Positions 53,670 through 63,974 are shown, counted from the first letter of the stretch. The stretch: 64,000 nucleotides of DNA from Pseudanabaena sp. Salubria-1 (GCA_023336205.1 JALQCR010000023.1:1-64000); one strand, 5' to 3'. A program made the numbers and translations. Notes: a model not told the origin generated them from the letters alone.

Positions 53670-54407
53670 ATGCGCTTATCTATAATTCTGCCCTGTCTCA
53701 ATGAAATTCGGCATGGGTATTTAGACCGAATTCTCACGAATCTAATAGCCCAATTAGTTCCTCAAAATTGTGAAAAAGAAATTATTGCTGTAGTCAGTGC
53801 TAGTGAAGATGGGACAGATCTAATTTTGGATGAATATGCGGCACGATCGCCTGAAATTCAAGTTGTGCGATCGCTTGCCAAAAATCGGGCCCAGAGACTA
53901 AATGAAGGTATTGCCATCAGCAGTGGCGACATAATTTTGTTACATCATCCTGCAACGCTCTTGCCAGAGCAAATTGCTCTCCAACTAATTGAGCAAGCTT
54001 TACAATCGGGCGGAAATTGGGGTGCATTTCGCCATAGTTTTGACTTTTCACATTGGTTATTACATTTTACGTCTTGGTACTCTGACAATGTGCGCGTCAA
54101 GCAAAAAGGCATTGTTTATTTAGATCACTGTCCGTTTATTAAGCGTGAAGTATTAGCTGAAATTGGGAATATCCCCGATCTCGATATTTTTGAAGATACG
54201 GTGTTAAGCGATCGCCTATGTCAATTCTCAAAGCCAGTATTGGCTCAAGGCAAGGTTGTGACCTCTGCAAGACGGTTTCAGCAGAGAGGAATATATCGAC
54301 ATGCTATGCTCAACCAGTGGTTAAAGCTTTGCTACCACCTCAATATTGACCCCAAATTTCTCAATCGGGTTTACGAAAAGCGCTACAGCATCAACACCAA
54401 ATATTAA
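53670..54407 (+). CDS. Family 2 glycosyltransferase
   Basis: The product is 245 aa. The ATG at 53670 is used, with GGGGA nine bases upstream. It has the GT-A start MRLSIILPCLNEIRHGYLDR, VVSASEDGTDLILDEY, AKNRAQRLNEGIAISSGDII with a degenerate D-x-D position (LLHHPATLLP), and FEDTVLSDRLCQ, the conserved acidic segment near the acceptor site. The TIGR04283-like subgroup (sugar transfer to small acceptors) is similar, with HH replacing the usual DAD/DTD motif; this may affect metal use. It is followed 4 bp later by hsdM, but the ties between them are probably only positional. Confidence 0.85.
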   Translation: MRLSIILPCLNEIRHGYLDRILTNLIAQLVPQNCEKEIIAVVSASEDGTDLILDEYAARSPEIQVVRSLAKNRAQRLNEGIAISSGDIILLHHPATLLPEQIALQLIEQALQSGGNWGAFRHSFDFSHWLLHFTSWYSDNVRVKQKGIVYLDHCPFIKREVLAEIGNIPDLDIFEDTVLSDRLCQFSKPVLAQGKVVTSARRFQQRGIYRHAMLNQWLKLCYHLNIDPKFLNRVYEKRYSINTKY

Positions 54408-54411
54408 TTGT

Positions 54412-56544
54412 ATGAGTTCAGCCAGTTTCCAGTCACTATCAAACTTTATCTGGTCTGTTGCTGACCTATTGCGGGGACCTTATCGTCCACCGCAGTATGA
54501 GCGGGTGATGTTGCCAATGACGGTGTTGCGGCGCTTTGATTCGGTGCTGGAGGCGAGTAAACCGCAGGTATTGAAGAAGTATGCTCAACTTCAGGCGAGT
54601 GGCAAGATTACCAATGTGGACTCGACATTGAATTTTATTGCTAAGGATAAAAATGGCGAATCCTTGGGTTTTCATAACCATAGTCCCCTTGATTTTCAGA
54701 TTTTGAAAGGTGATCCTGATAATGTGGGGCGGCATTTGCAGGATTATATTAATGGATTTTCAGAGAATATTCGCAAGATTTTCGATCGCTTTGAGTTTGA
54801 TAAAGAGATCGAGAAAATGGAGGAGTCAAATCGGCTCTATCTAGTGGTGGCTAAGTTTGCGGAGATGGATCTGCATCCCGATCGCGTGGACAATATCACG
54901 ATGGGGCTGGTGTTTGAGGATTTGATTCGGCGGTTTAATGAGGCGGCGAATGAGACGGCAGGGGATCACTTCACGCCGCGAGAGGTGATTCAACTTATGG
55001 TGAATTTGTTGATGGAGCCTGATGGCGATATTCTGACGGGGGGTAGTCCGATTGTGACGGTGTGCGATCCAGCCTGTGGTACGGGGGGAATGTTGGCGGA
55101 GGCGCAAAACTGGATTTTGGCGCATAACCAAAAGGCGATCTTGAAGGTGTTTGGTCAGGATTACAATCCGCGATCGTTTGCGGTAGCGGCTTCGGATTTG
55201 TTGATTAAGGGGCATAAGGATAGTCGGATTGAGTTTGGCAATACGCTGACTGCGCCGCCTTTTGCGGAAATTGAGGGTTTTGATTATTTGTTGGCGAATC
55301 CGCCGTTTGGGGTGGATTGGAAAGCGGAACAGAAGGAGATTAGTCGTTGGAAGGATTTTAATGGTTATGGTGGGAAGTTGCCACGGGTGAATGATGGGGC
55401 ATTATTATTTTTGATTTATATGCTGTCGAAGCGTCAGGAGTATCTGCCCTCGGACGATCTGCAACAAAATAAGCGGGGTTCACGGATTGCGATCGTGTTT
55501 AATGGTTCGCCGTTGTTTACGGGTGGTGCGGGTTCGGGTGAGAGTGATATTCGCCGTTGGATTATTGAAAATGATTGGCTTGAGGCGATCGTGGCTTTGC
55601 CTGAGCAGATGTTTTATAACACTGGTATAGGTACGTTTATTTGGGTGGTGACGAACCGCAAGACTGAGCAACGCAAGGGTAAAATCCAATTGATCGATAG
55701 TCGGGACAGATGGCAACCGATGAAACGCAGTTTGGGGGATAAGCGCCGCTATTTGGATAGTGCGATTATTGAGACGCTGACCCGCGAGCATGGAGAGTTT
55801 AGGGAGTGTGAGACTTCTAAGATTTTTGATAATGCGGATTTTGGCTATCGTAGGATTACAGTGGAGCGTCCGTTGCGGTTGCGGTTTGAAGTTACGGATG
55901 AGGCGAAGGAGGTTTTCTTGAATGCTTTTCCTGAGCTTTACGATCCGATTGTTGAGATGGAGCAGGAGTTGGGGGATGAGCCTTATATGGATTGGAATGA
56001 GGTTTGGGTAAAGGTGCAGCGTATTTTTAAAGATTGTGAGGTGGGTTGGACTGCTGGGGCTAAGGGTGCGAAGCAAAAGCAGTTTTTCCGTAGTTGTTTT
56101 ACGGCTGTTGATCCTGATGCTATGCCAGTGATTGCGACGATGGGCGCGAAGGGTTTAGTTACTGTGGCGGATTTCCCTAGTTATTCTCAGTCAGAGTTAG
56201 ATCGCGTATTTGGATTGTTTGCGAATCCAACCGAAAAGAAGGCTAAGCCTGTTACCTATGAACCCGATCCGAGTCTGCGGGATAATGAGAATGTGTCGTT
56301 AAAGGAAGATATTGTGTCGTTCTTTTTGCGGGAGGTGCGCCCCTATGTGAGTGATGCTTGGCTTAATACGGATCGCAAGTTGTGGGATGAGCTTGACGGT
56401 GCGATCGGGAAGGTTGGCTATGAGATTAATTTTAATCGAGAGTTTTTTAAGTATCAGGCTCCGAGGGATTTAAAGGTTATTGATGCGGAATTAGCAGATG
56501 TTGAAAACCGAATTTTAGAGATGCTAAAGGATGTCACAAAATGA
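54412..56544 (+). CDS. hsdM: Type I restriction-modification system, methyltransferase subunit
   Basis: The ATG at 54412 gives 710 aa; the upstream frame overlaps the glycosyltransferase and is not needed. The N-terminal helical domain (NFIWSVADLLRGPYRPPQYE) is followed by the N6-adenine methylase: DPACGTGGML at residue 219 (SAM-binding motif I) and NPPFG at 296 (catalytic motif IV). It is longer than ordinary HsdM (~500-550), with a C-terminal helical extension (DWNEVWVKVQRIFKDCEVGW, REFFKYQAPRDLKVIDAELA). The enzyme methylates adenine in a bipartite target set by HsdS. It is coupled to hsdS by a 4-bp overlap (ATGA). This M gene is the only part of the complex left uninterrupted. Confidence 0.94.
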   Translation: MSSASFQSLSNFIWSVADLLRGPYRPPQYERVMLPMTVLRRFDSVLEASKPQVLKKYAQLQASGKITNVDSTLNFIAKDKNGESLGFHNHSPLDFQILKGDPDNVGRHLQDYINGFSENIRKIFDRFEFDKEIEKMEESNRLYLVVAKFAEMDLHPDRVDNITMGLVFEDLIRRFNEAANETAGDHFTPREVIQLMVNLLMEPDGDILTGGSPIVTVCDPACGTGGMLAEAQNWILAHNQKAILKVFGQDYNPRSFAVAASDLLIKGHKDSRIEFGNTLTAPPFAEIEGFDYLLANPPFGVDWKAEQKEISRWKDFNGYGGKLPRVNDGALLFLIYMLSKRQEYLPSDDLQQNKRGSRIAIVFNGSPLFTGGAGSGESDIRRWIIENDWLEAIVALPEQMFYNTGIGTFIWVVTNRKTEQRKGKIQLIDSRDRWQPMKRSLGDKRRYLDSAIIETLTREHGEFRECETSKIFDNADFGYRRITVERPLRLRFEVTDEAKEVFLNAFPELYDPIVEMEQELGDEPYMDWNEVWVKVQRIFKDCEVGWTAGAKGAKQKQFFRSCFTAVDPDAMPVIATMGAKGLVTVADFPSYSQSELDRVFGLFANPTEKKAKPVTYEPDPSLRDNENVSLKEDIVSFFLREVRPYVSDAWLNTDRKLWDELDGAIGKVGYEINFNREFFKYQAPRDLKVIDAELADVENRILEMLKDVTK

Positions 56545-57706
56545 ATACTAATTATCATCTCTGTAATTTACCAAATTCGTGGGAATGGCGACGAATTAAG
56601 TATGTATTGAAGTCTCTAGAAAGTGGAGGACGAGAAAATAGCAAAGAAGACAGTTTTGAAGGTCAGGCGTTAAGCATAGGCGGAGAACACATTGGTTGGA
56701 AGGGTGAGTGGCTGCTAACAGACAATCCAAGGTTTGTATCCTTTGAATATTTTAATTCAATGAGATCTGGTCATATTCGTAAGATGGATGTGTTACTTGT
56801 AAAAGATGGAGCCACAATCGGAAAAACTGCTATTGCAGATGAACTTCCCTACGAGAAAATAGCAGTAAATGAACATGTATTTATACTCAGGTTTGATAGC
56901 TCTGTACTTCCCAGATTTGGGTTCTATGTTATTCAATCAAGAATGGCTCAAGAGCAGATATATCTTGAAGTTCGTGGTTCTGCTCAGCCTGGCTTAAATA
57001 CAGAATTTCGGCATAAAGTTCAGTTCCCTCTACCACCACTAGCCACTCAGTTAGTGATTACCAATTTCCTTGATCGCGAAACCACACAAATAGATAACCT
57101 CATCGCCGCCAAAGAGCAAATGCTCACCCTGCTAGAAGAAAAACGCGAAGCCCTAATTAGCCACGCAGTTACTCGTGGACTTGATCCTAATGTTGCTTTT
57201 AAGCAATCGGGACTAGACTGGCTAGGCGATATTCCCCAACATTGGAGTATTGAACGTGCTAAAGGTTTATTTCGAGAAGTAGATAATCGTACAACTTCAG
57301 GCGAAGAAGAATTACTTTCACTCCGTATGCATGTAGGACTTGTTCCTCATCATGATGTTTCTGACAAAATCTTAGAGCCTAAAGATGTTATTGGGTTTAA
57401 AAAGGTTGAAACGGGACAATTGGTAATTAATCGAATGCGGGCTTCAATGGGATTAATTGCAATCTCGCCTCAAAATGGCTTGGTAAGTCCTGATTATGCA
57501 GTTTTTGACATTGTTAAACTAATTCATATTCCTTATTTTTTAGCATTGTTCAATACTTCTCTGGTAGGAGCTTTGTTTCGTTCTTCATCTAAAGGTTTAG
57601 GTACTGGATCATCAGGATTTCTAAGATTATATTCTGAGAGTTTCCTTTCAATACATTTTCCTGTTCCCTCTCTAGACGAGCAAAAAGAAATTACAAACTT
57701 TCTTGA

Positions 57707-58964
57707 CTGAGATCTTGCACCATTCAAGAAAAGGGGTTGCAGAAAGAGCAGAAATGTGAAAAAAAGGGCGTAGTAGTAAATTAAATAACGAGCATGGAAA
57801 GCATCGTTAAGCACGCCCAAGGGCTAGTGTATAGTCTTCTGTGTTTGATGCCAAGTGTGTATCAAACAGCAAGTCTCAATGCAATACTAGGACTATTTCT
57901 CGAAGCACAAAGGCATCCTTATCCAGAACATACACAGATAAAATCAGCGAGTGCACTCAGCCGATTTCTCAATCACTATAACTGGTCAACGAGAGCAGTA
58001 ATTCGGTCAACACGGCAGGCTATTTTGGGACAAATCGCCAAGCATCGCCCATCGAAACAAGTGCCATTAAAGATACTGATAGACTTGACTACCCTAGAAA
58101 AAAGCGGCAAGTTTTTACATTTGAGCAATCCCACCCAAAACGAACCAGACCCATGGGTGAGAATACTAAACGGAAAGCGAGGACTACATCTGGTTGTACT
58201 GTATCTGGTCTATGGAGAGTGGCGCGTACCATGGAGTTTTAGAGTATGGCGCGGCAAAGGATACCCCAGTCCCTCTGACTTAGCTTGTAAGTTATTGGGG
58301 ACAGTACCCAAGCAACTAACCCAAGGCAAGACTGTGATTGTCCTTGCTGATACTGAGTTTAGTACGGTGAAGTTTTTCAATACTGTCCGCGCCAAGACTT
58401 GGCGCATCGTTGTCGGTGTACGCAACAATCGTAAACTTCAAGATGGCCGTACAGTCAAACAACTTTATCGTCATGGCAAACGTGGACAACAAATTTTGCT
58501 AGAAGGGCTAACTCAGCCTTTGACGATCTCTTGGTTTTGGCTCAAAAGAGCTGATAGTAAACGGGAGTTACGCTTTGTTGTCTCTTCTCATCCTTATTCT
58601 GGTGCTTATCTGGTGATGTTAGGTCGTAAGCGTTGGGCGATTGAGGGATTCTTCAAAACCATCAAACATCGCTTTGGTTTGCATTGTTTTGGGCAATCTA
58701 CAAAACTTGGTGTTTATCGTTGGCTTATCCTCTCTCTGCTTGCTTATCTTTTGGCCCATTGGATTGATCAATGGTCGAGTCCTCCTGTCTTGGACTGGAA
58801 AGCTACCTGTGATTTGACACTTTCCGTTTTATTTCCTTCTGTCCTTTGGTTGAAACTTCTTAGGTATCTCCAAATTAGTGCCGATATTGCTGCTCGTCAT
58901 GGGTTTGAAATTATTCTCAAACCCATTCCTACTTAACTCTTTCAGGAATGGTGCAAGATCTCAG
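57707..58964 (+). mobile_element. IS-A copy 5 in hsdS, TSD TTGA
   Basis: The 1258-bp element has perfect terminal repeats and TTGA at 57703-57706 and 58965-58968. It is in the same orientation as hsdS. The clean duplication and exact frame restoration argue for recent insertion. Confidence 0.96.
57794..58936 (+). CDS. IS-A transposase
   Basis: The 380-aa product has the same translation as the copies at 22568 and 26876. All catalytic segments are present; it is complete. Confidence 0.94.
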   Translation: MESIVKHAQGLVYSLLCLMPSVYQTASLNAILGLFLEAQRHPYPEHTQIKSASALSRFLNHYNWSTRAVIRSTRQAILGQIAKHRPSKQVPLKILIDLTTLEKSGKFLHLSNPTQNEPDPWVRILNGKRGLHLVVLYLVYGEWRVPWSFRVWRGKGYPSPSDLACKLLGTVPKQLTQGKTVIVLADTEFSTVKFFNTVRAKTWRIVVGVRNNRKLQDGRTVKQLYRHGKRGQQILLEGLTQPLTISWFWLKRADSKRELRFVVSSHPYSGAYLVMLGRKRWAIEGFFKTIKHRFGLHCFGQSTKLGVYRWLILSLLAYLLAHWIDQWSSPPVLDWKATCDLTLSVLFPSVLWLKLLRYLQISADIAARHGFEIILKPIPT

Positions 58965-59227
58965 TTGACCAAGAACAACAAAGAACTGGAGAACTTGAAA
59001 AAGCTCTTACTGATTCGATCTCACTTCTCAAAGAACGCCGCTCTGCCCTAATCACCGCCGCCGTAACAGGACAAATCACTCTGGAGGAAATGAAAAAATG
59101 AAATTAGATAAAATCAGTCTGGCTAATTTCAAAGGTTTTGAACAACTCGACTTAGATTTTGAGCCAAATGTAACTGTACTTGCAGGCATTAATGGTATTG
59201 GTAAATCCAGTATTCTCTATGCAATTT

Positions 59228-60045
59228 GGTAGTCCTAAAAAGGAAAGGATGTAGGAAAATATCCAGATAGTTGATACAAAGTAAAGTAATGTCAGAAGCA
59301 AGGCCATCCTGTCCATCCTGCCAGTCCGTATCCGTTGTAAAAAACGGCAGTACACGACATGGAAAACAAAATTATAAATGTCGGGACTGTGGTCGTCAAT
59401 TTGTAGAAAATCCACAGTGGCAGAGAGTTTCAGAGCGTACCCAAGACACTTATGACCTTCTTGAGAAACTACTACTAGAAAAAATCCCACTAGCTGGAAT
59501 TGCCAGAGTCCTCAAGGTCTCAGAGAGATGGTTGCAAAGTTACGTCAATCATAAATATGAAAACGTTCCTCAGCAGGTGGAGGTAGAACCAAAACCAAAA
59601 CGCCGTTTGACCATACAGATGGATGAATTGTGGTCTTTTGTGGACGACAAAGGCAATAAACAGTGGGTATGGCTTGCCATTGATGCCGAGACTCGTGAAA
59701 TTGTCGGTTGTTATATAGGCGATCGCACTGGTGAATCAGCTCAGAAGTTATGGGAATCGTTGCCTAGCGTCTATCGCCAATGTGCGGTTATTTATACTGA
59801 CTTCTATTCGTCTTATCCAGTTGTCCTGCCCAGCAAACGTCATAGGGCTGTCGGGAAAGAAACGGGAAAGACCAACTATATTGAGAGATTCAACTGTACG
59901 TTACGTCAACGAGTATCAAGACTAGTTAGAAAGACCTTATCCTTTTCTAAGAAATTGGAAAATCACATTGGAGCCATTTGGAATTTTATTCATCATTACA
60001 ACGATTCTTTACCTCCGTGTGCGTCCTTTCCTTTTTAGGACTACC
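59228..60045 (+). mobile_element. IS1-family element, copy 2, TSD TGCAATTT
   Basis: The element is 818 bp with GGTAGTCC ends. TGCAATTT is repeated at 59220-59227 and 60046-60053. It is inserted immediately after the Walker A codons of the ATPase gene. It differs from copy 1 at base 59725 (G, completing GCGATCGC). Confidence 0.96.
59289..60038 (+). CDS. IS1-family transposase, single-frame type
   Basis: The product is ~249 aa with the zinc-ribbon (CPSCQS, CRDCGRQF) and DDE domain in one frame. It carries arginine in 'GDRTGESAQ' where copy 1 has leucine; otherwise the translations match. ATG at 59289. Confidence 0.94.
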   Translation: MSEARPSCPSCQSVSVVKNGSTRHGKQNYKCRDCGRQFVENPQWQRVSERTQDTYDLLEKLLLEKIPLAGIARVLKVSERWLQSYVNHKYENVPQQVEVEPKPKRRLTIQMDELWSFVDDKGNKQWVWLAIDAETREIVGCYIGDRTGESAQKLWESLPSVYRQCAVIYTDFYSSYPVVLPSKRHRAVGKETGKTNYIERFNCTLRQRVSRLVRKTLSFSKKLENHIGAIWNFIHHYNDSLPPCASFPF

Positions 60046-61223
60046 TGCAATTTGTGTAGTACTTTCACGAGCATTACCCACATTTACCACATCAAAATCT
60101 AAGCCTCGCTATTTTGAAGATATTGATATTTATCTGGGCAAAGATTCTTTAGAAGTTTCAATACAACTATCAGTGTCAGATCTGCAATTAGATGTTGGGA
60201 TTCAAAGAATTCGTCACGATAAAGATGAAAATGATCGTTTCATCCTACTTCGCCATAGCAATGAACAGCCCCGACAGATTGACTTACAACAAACACTCCA
60301 GTCTCGAACTCTAACTGGCAATCTAGAAGCAGGTGAACAAGAAACTCGTACTGTTCTTGCAAATTTAAAAAGTTCAACCAATCAACCTATTGCTATTTAT
60401 TTTTCGCCAAAGCGTCAACTACCAGGTCGCCCACGTAGTCTAATAGATCGACAATCGTCAGAAACTTCTCAAGCATATAGCTACGCATTACAGGATCGAG
60501 AAGTAGAACTAAGAGAGTTTTTAAATTGGTTTAGAGTTCAAGAACGACTAGATAAATCTAAAAAAGTTTTAGATTCATTGCGAGATGTTGTCTCAGAGTT
60601 TATCCCAGAATTTACTAATCTACAGTTGCAAGAAACTCCCAAGCTTGCTTTTGTAGTTCAAAAAAATGGTAAACCCTTTGAAATGCATCAGCTTTCAGAT
60701 GGTGAGCGCAGTCTCCTAGCGCTAGTTTTTGATTTAACTCGTCGTCTGGCGATCGCCAATCCTAAAAGCTCTAACCCAATAGCAAAAGGCAGTGCAATCG
60801 TCATGATTGATGAAATTGAGTTGCATCTGCATCCAACATGGCAACGACAAGTCTTAAGAAGACTTACTTCTACGTTTAAAAATTGTCAATTTATTATTAC
60901 TACTCACTCTCCTCAAGTAATCGGACAAGTACGCGCCGAAAAACTTAGATTAATTTATAGAGATAACGAAGATAAAGTTTGTGCAATAACCCCACACCAA
61001 GCTCTAGGAATGGATAGCTCTTGGATTCTACAAAATATTATGGGTTCGTCAGCACGAGACTATGAGACTGAACAAAAGCTAAGTGAATTATTTGACGCGC
61101 TCAACGAGGATAAATATCAACAAGCTAGAAAGTTAATAGCAGAATTGAAGGAAGACGTAGGAGATTTCTCAGATCTGCAAGAAGCAGAAGCACTATTAGA
61201 TCGATTACAACTATTGGAGGAAT

Positions 61224-61922
61224 ATGAAGAGGATTAGAAAAACGCACCCTCCTAGAGAGTTTTTAAATTGGATTAACACTCAGATAGAATCAGGGCTTGA
61301 ACATACTTACACAGCGCTTGAAGGCAAACCTGAGCATTCAGCTTTAAAGAAAAAATTACTGAAAGAGCAAGGATATCTTTGTGCTTACACAGGACTAAGC
61401 ATTGCTTCGGAAACTTCTCATATTGAGCATCTTAAACCTCAAACTGTTTGTAAAAACGTAGAAAATCCAGAACTTTATAGATATTTAGATGATATTGAGT
61501 ATCGCAATATGGTTGCGTGCTTTCCAAAAGATGGTGGTGATATTTCTTATGGTTATGGAGCACCAGTTAAGGGGAGTTGGTGGAACGAATCAGAATTTGT
61601 TTCGCCTTGTCAAGAGGATTGCGAGAAGAGATTCTCTTATAAAATGGCAGGTAAAGTTTCTCCTGTTGATGAAAATGATATAGCAGCAAAGAAAACTATT
61701 GAAGTCATCGGCTTAAACGCGCGAAGTTTACTAGATAAACGCAAGAGTAAAATATTAGGCTTTTTCGGTATTGGGAAAAATTCATCTAACAAGCCACTTA
61801 GTAAACTTAAGGCTCAAGAGTTTTTAAACACTATTGGGAAACCAGATTCATCAGGAAAACTCACAGAATTTTGTTTTGTGTATGAACAGCTTCTTCCGCG
61901 TTACATAAATTCTATTAAATAA
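61224..61922 (+). CDS. HNH endonuclease (PtuB-like, TIGR02646-type)
   Basis: The product is 232 aa. The ATG at 61224 is preceded by TTGGAGG. It opens MKRIRKTHPPREFLNWINTQ, has KKKLLKEQGYLCAYTGLSIA (the first zinc or structural cysteine region) and SHIEHLKPQTVCKN, the catalytic His box. A later NMVACFPKD takes the place of the HNH asparagine. EVIGLNARSLLDKRKSKILG follows, a motif I associate with TIGR02646/PtuB proteins. It overlaps the ATPase gene by 14 bp. In Septu and retron-Ec78-type systems the ATPase and HNH protein form a complex that degrades nucleic acids upon phage sensing; function here is inferred. This gene itself is intact. Confidence 0.85.
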   Translation: MKRIRKTHPPREFLNWINTQIESGLEHTYTALEGKPEHSALKKKLLKEQGYLCAYTGLSIASETSHIEHLKPQTVCKNVENPELYRYLDDIEYRNMVACFPKDGGDISYGYGAPVKGSWWNESEFVSPCQEDCEKRFSYKMAGKVSPVDENDIAAKKTIEVIGLNARSLLDKRKSKILGFFGIGKNSSNKPLSKLKAQEFLNTIGKPDSSGKLTEFCFVYEQLLPRYINSIK

Positions 61923-61937
61923 AATAAATGCGTCATC

Positions 61938-63974
61938 ATGAATAGAACCTCTGAACAAGCCTTTGAAAATGCAATCGCCGATGTTTTATTAGCATCTGGA
62001 TATCAGCGTCATCAATCAAAAGACTTTGATCGCGAAAATGCGATTTTTCGAGATGTTGCGCTCAAATTTATCCAAACAACACAAACAAAAGAATGGGATA
62101 AATTAGCCGCCTTACATGGTGACAAAACAGGCGATCGCATTATCGCCGCCCTATGTAAATGGATGGACACCAATGGCTCACTCAGTACCCTACGGCATGG
62201 CTTCAAATGTTATGGCAAAACCCTCCGCATCGCCTTTTTCAAACCAGCCCACGGACTCAACCCAGAACTAGAAGCCCGTTACGCTGCCAACACTTTAGGA
62301 CTTACGAGACAACTTCATTTCAGTCCTAAAAACCAACAATCCCTTGATGTCACTCTCAGCATTAACGGCATACCATTAATCACCTTAGAACTTAAAAATC
62401 CTCTTAGTGCTGGCAATCAAACCGTAGCCGATGCGATCACCCAATATCGTAGCGATCGCGATCCACGCGAAAAAATATTTGATTTTAAAAAGCGCACATT
62501 AGTTCATTTTGCTGTCGATACCGAAGAAGTCCACATGACTACTCGACTAGCAGGAACTTCTACCTATTTTTTACCATTTAACCAAGGCAGAGACGGCGGT
62601 ACAGGCAACCCAGCCGATCCCAATGGTCGCAACTATCGCACCGCCTACCTGTGGGAAGAAGTCCTCCAACCTGATAGCTTGTTAGATCTACTCTCCCGTT
62701 TTCTCCATCTGCAAGAAGAAGAAAAACTCACCGATGAAGGCAAAAAGGTCAAAAAAGAAACGATGATCTTTCCCCGCTATCATCAACTAAAAGCCGTGCG
62801 CGATCTCGTTAGCGCCGCCGCCATCGAAGGCACAGGACATAACTATCTAATCGAACATTCCGCTGGCAGTGGCAAAAGCAACACTATTGGCTGGTTAGCC
62901 CATCGCCTCTCATCTCTCCATGATGCTCATGATAAGCGCGTCTTTGATAGCGTCATTGTTGTCACCGATCGCCTTGTCCTCGATCAACAATTACAAAACA
63001 CCATCTATCAATTCGATCACCGCCAAGGCGTAGTCCAGAAAATCGAAGAAGATTCGCGCCAACTAGCTGAGGCCCTAGAAAATTGTGTTCCCATTATCAT
63101 AACCACCCTTCAGAAATTCCCCTTTGTCGCTCAACAACTAGCCAAACTATCTGAAGCACGCGGTGATACAACTAAAAGCCGATTACCCACGCGCAAATGT
63201 GCCGTCATTATCGATGAAGCGCACAGTTCCCAATCTGGTGAAACTGCTACCAAACTGAAAGAGGTACTTGGCGGCGAAGAGTTACACCAAAAAGCCCAAG
63301 AACTTGCCGCAGAAGAAGGCGAATCAAACTTAGACGCACTGTATCTCAGTATGGTCAAGCGCGGCAATCAGCCCAATATTAGCTTTTTTGCCTTCACCGC
63401 CACTCCCAAACATAAAACCATGAAAATCTTCGGGCGTGATGGCGAACCCTTTAGCAAATACACCATGCGTCAGGCGATCGAAGAGGGCTTTATTCTTGAT
63501 GTCCTCAAAAACTACATCACCTACAAGACCTACTACCGCCTGCTAAAAGCTTGTGAAGACGATCCAAATGTTGAGCGCAAAAAAGCCGCTAAAGCCCTAA
63601 GTCGTTATATGCGTCTTCATCCCCATAATATTTCTCAAAAAACGGAAATTATGGTGGAGCATTTTCAAAATTACAGCCGCCATAAAATTGGTAGTCGGGC
63701 TAAAGCTATGGTAGTTACAGGCTCACGTTTAGAAGCAGTTCGCTATAAACAAGCCTTCGATAAATTAATCAAAGAAAAAGGCTATGACATCAAAAGCTTA
63801 GTTGCCTTCCTTAGTGGTGCAGAAAACTCATGGGAGTCTCAAGATGAGACAATGGTAATACGGGCAAATTCGATACGAAAATCTAACTTTTCGCGTTTAG
63901 CAATAGAAGCAGAGGCAGGAGGAGGATTAGTTCTAGGCAAAATCTGCAAAATAGGAAGAGATTTTTGTTGGTAA
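61938..63974 (+). pseudogene. hsdR: Type I restriction subunit, C-terminally truncated
   Basis: The frame has 678 codons; normal HsdR proteins are ~1000 or more. The nuclease domain has D and the E151-L-K153 pair (PLITLELKNPLS). Walker A is SAGSGKSNT (from residue 308), DEAH is at 426 (VIIDEAHSS), and motif III is FFAFTATPK. The second RecA-like domain begins (AMVVTGSRLEAVRYKQAFDK, SLVAFLSG) and then the sequence changes abruptly near 63820 to unrelated residues, before motifs IV-VI (QTGFDQP, QTLSRLNR). The end of the frame therefore comes from inserted DNA. Translocase activity should be lost. Confidence 0.9.

Larger units (their letters stand above)
56541..59101 (+). pseudogene. hsdS: Type I specificity subunit, interrupted by IS-A
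   Basis: Coding runs 56541-57706 and resumes at 58969 after IS-A and its TTGA duplication; together ~432 aa in one frame. There are two target-recognition domains with the conserved ends: PLPPLATQLVITNFLDRETT then IDNLIAAKEQMLTLLEEKRE, ALISHAVTRGLD; and later GDIPQHWSIERAKGLF, VPSLDEQKEITNFLD-QEQQRTGEL, ALITAAVTGQITLEEMKK. As it stands the second half loses its dimerisation helix, so the R-M complex should lack specificity. The last base of the stop overlaps the following ATPase start (ATGA). Confidence 0.93.
59098..61237 (+). pseudogene. AAA/SMC-like ATPase (PtuA/RloA type), interrupted by IS1
   Basis: The start at 59098 overlaps the hsdS stop. Coding is 59098-59227 then 60054-61237, joining in frame to ~437 aa when IS1 and one TGCAATTT copy are removed. 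It has Walker A at residues 30-38 (GINGIGKSS) after MKLDKISLANFKGFEQL, the ABC-like signature QLSDGERSLLALVFDL, Walker B SAIVMIDEIELHLHPTW and the H-loop FIITTHSPQVIG. This is the OLD/RecF-like ATPase type seen as PtuA in Septu systems. The IS1 separates Walker A from all the rest. The pairing with the HNH gene downstream, overlapping by 14 bp, is what suggests Septu. Confidence 0.88.

Noticed and set aside
54346..54411. N-terminal extension of HsdM
   Set aside because: It overlaps the glycosyltransferase C-terminus in another frame. The ATG at 54412 gives the normal HsdM start.
55480..56076. 198-codon minus-strand frame opposite hsdM
   Set aside because: It is an antisense shadow of a strongly supported methylase gene. 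Its Leu/Arg/Thr-rich composition fits reverse-strand reading.
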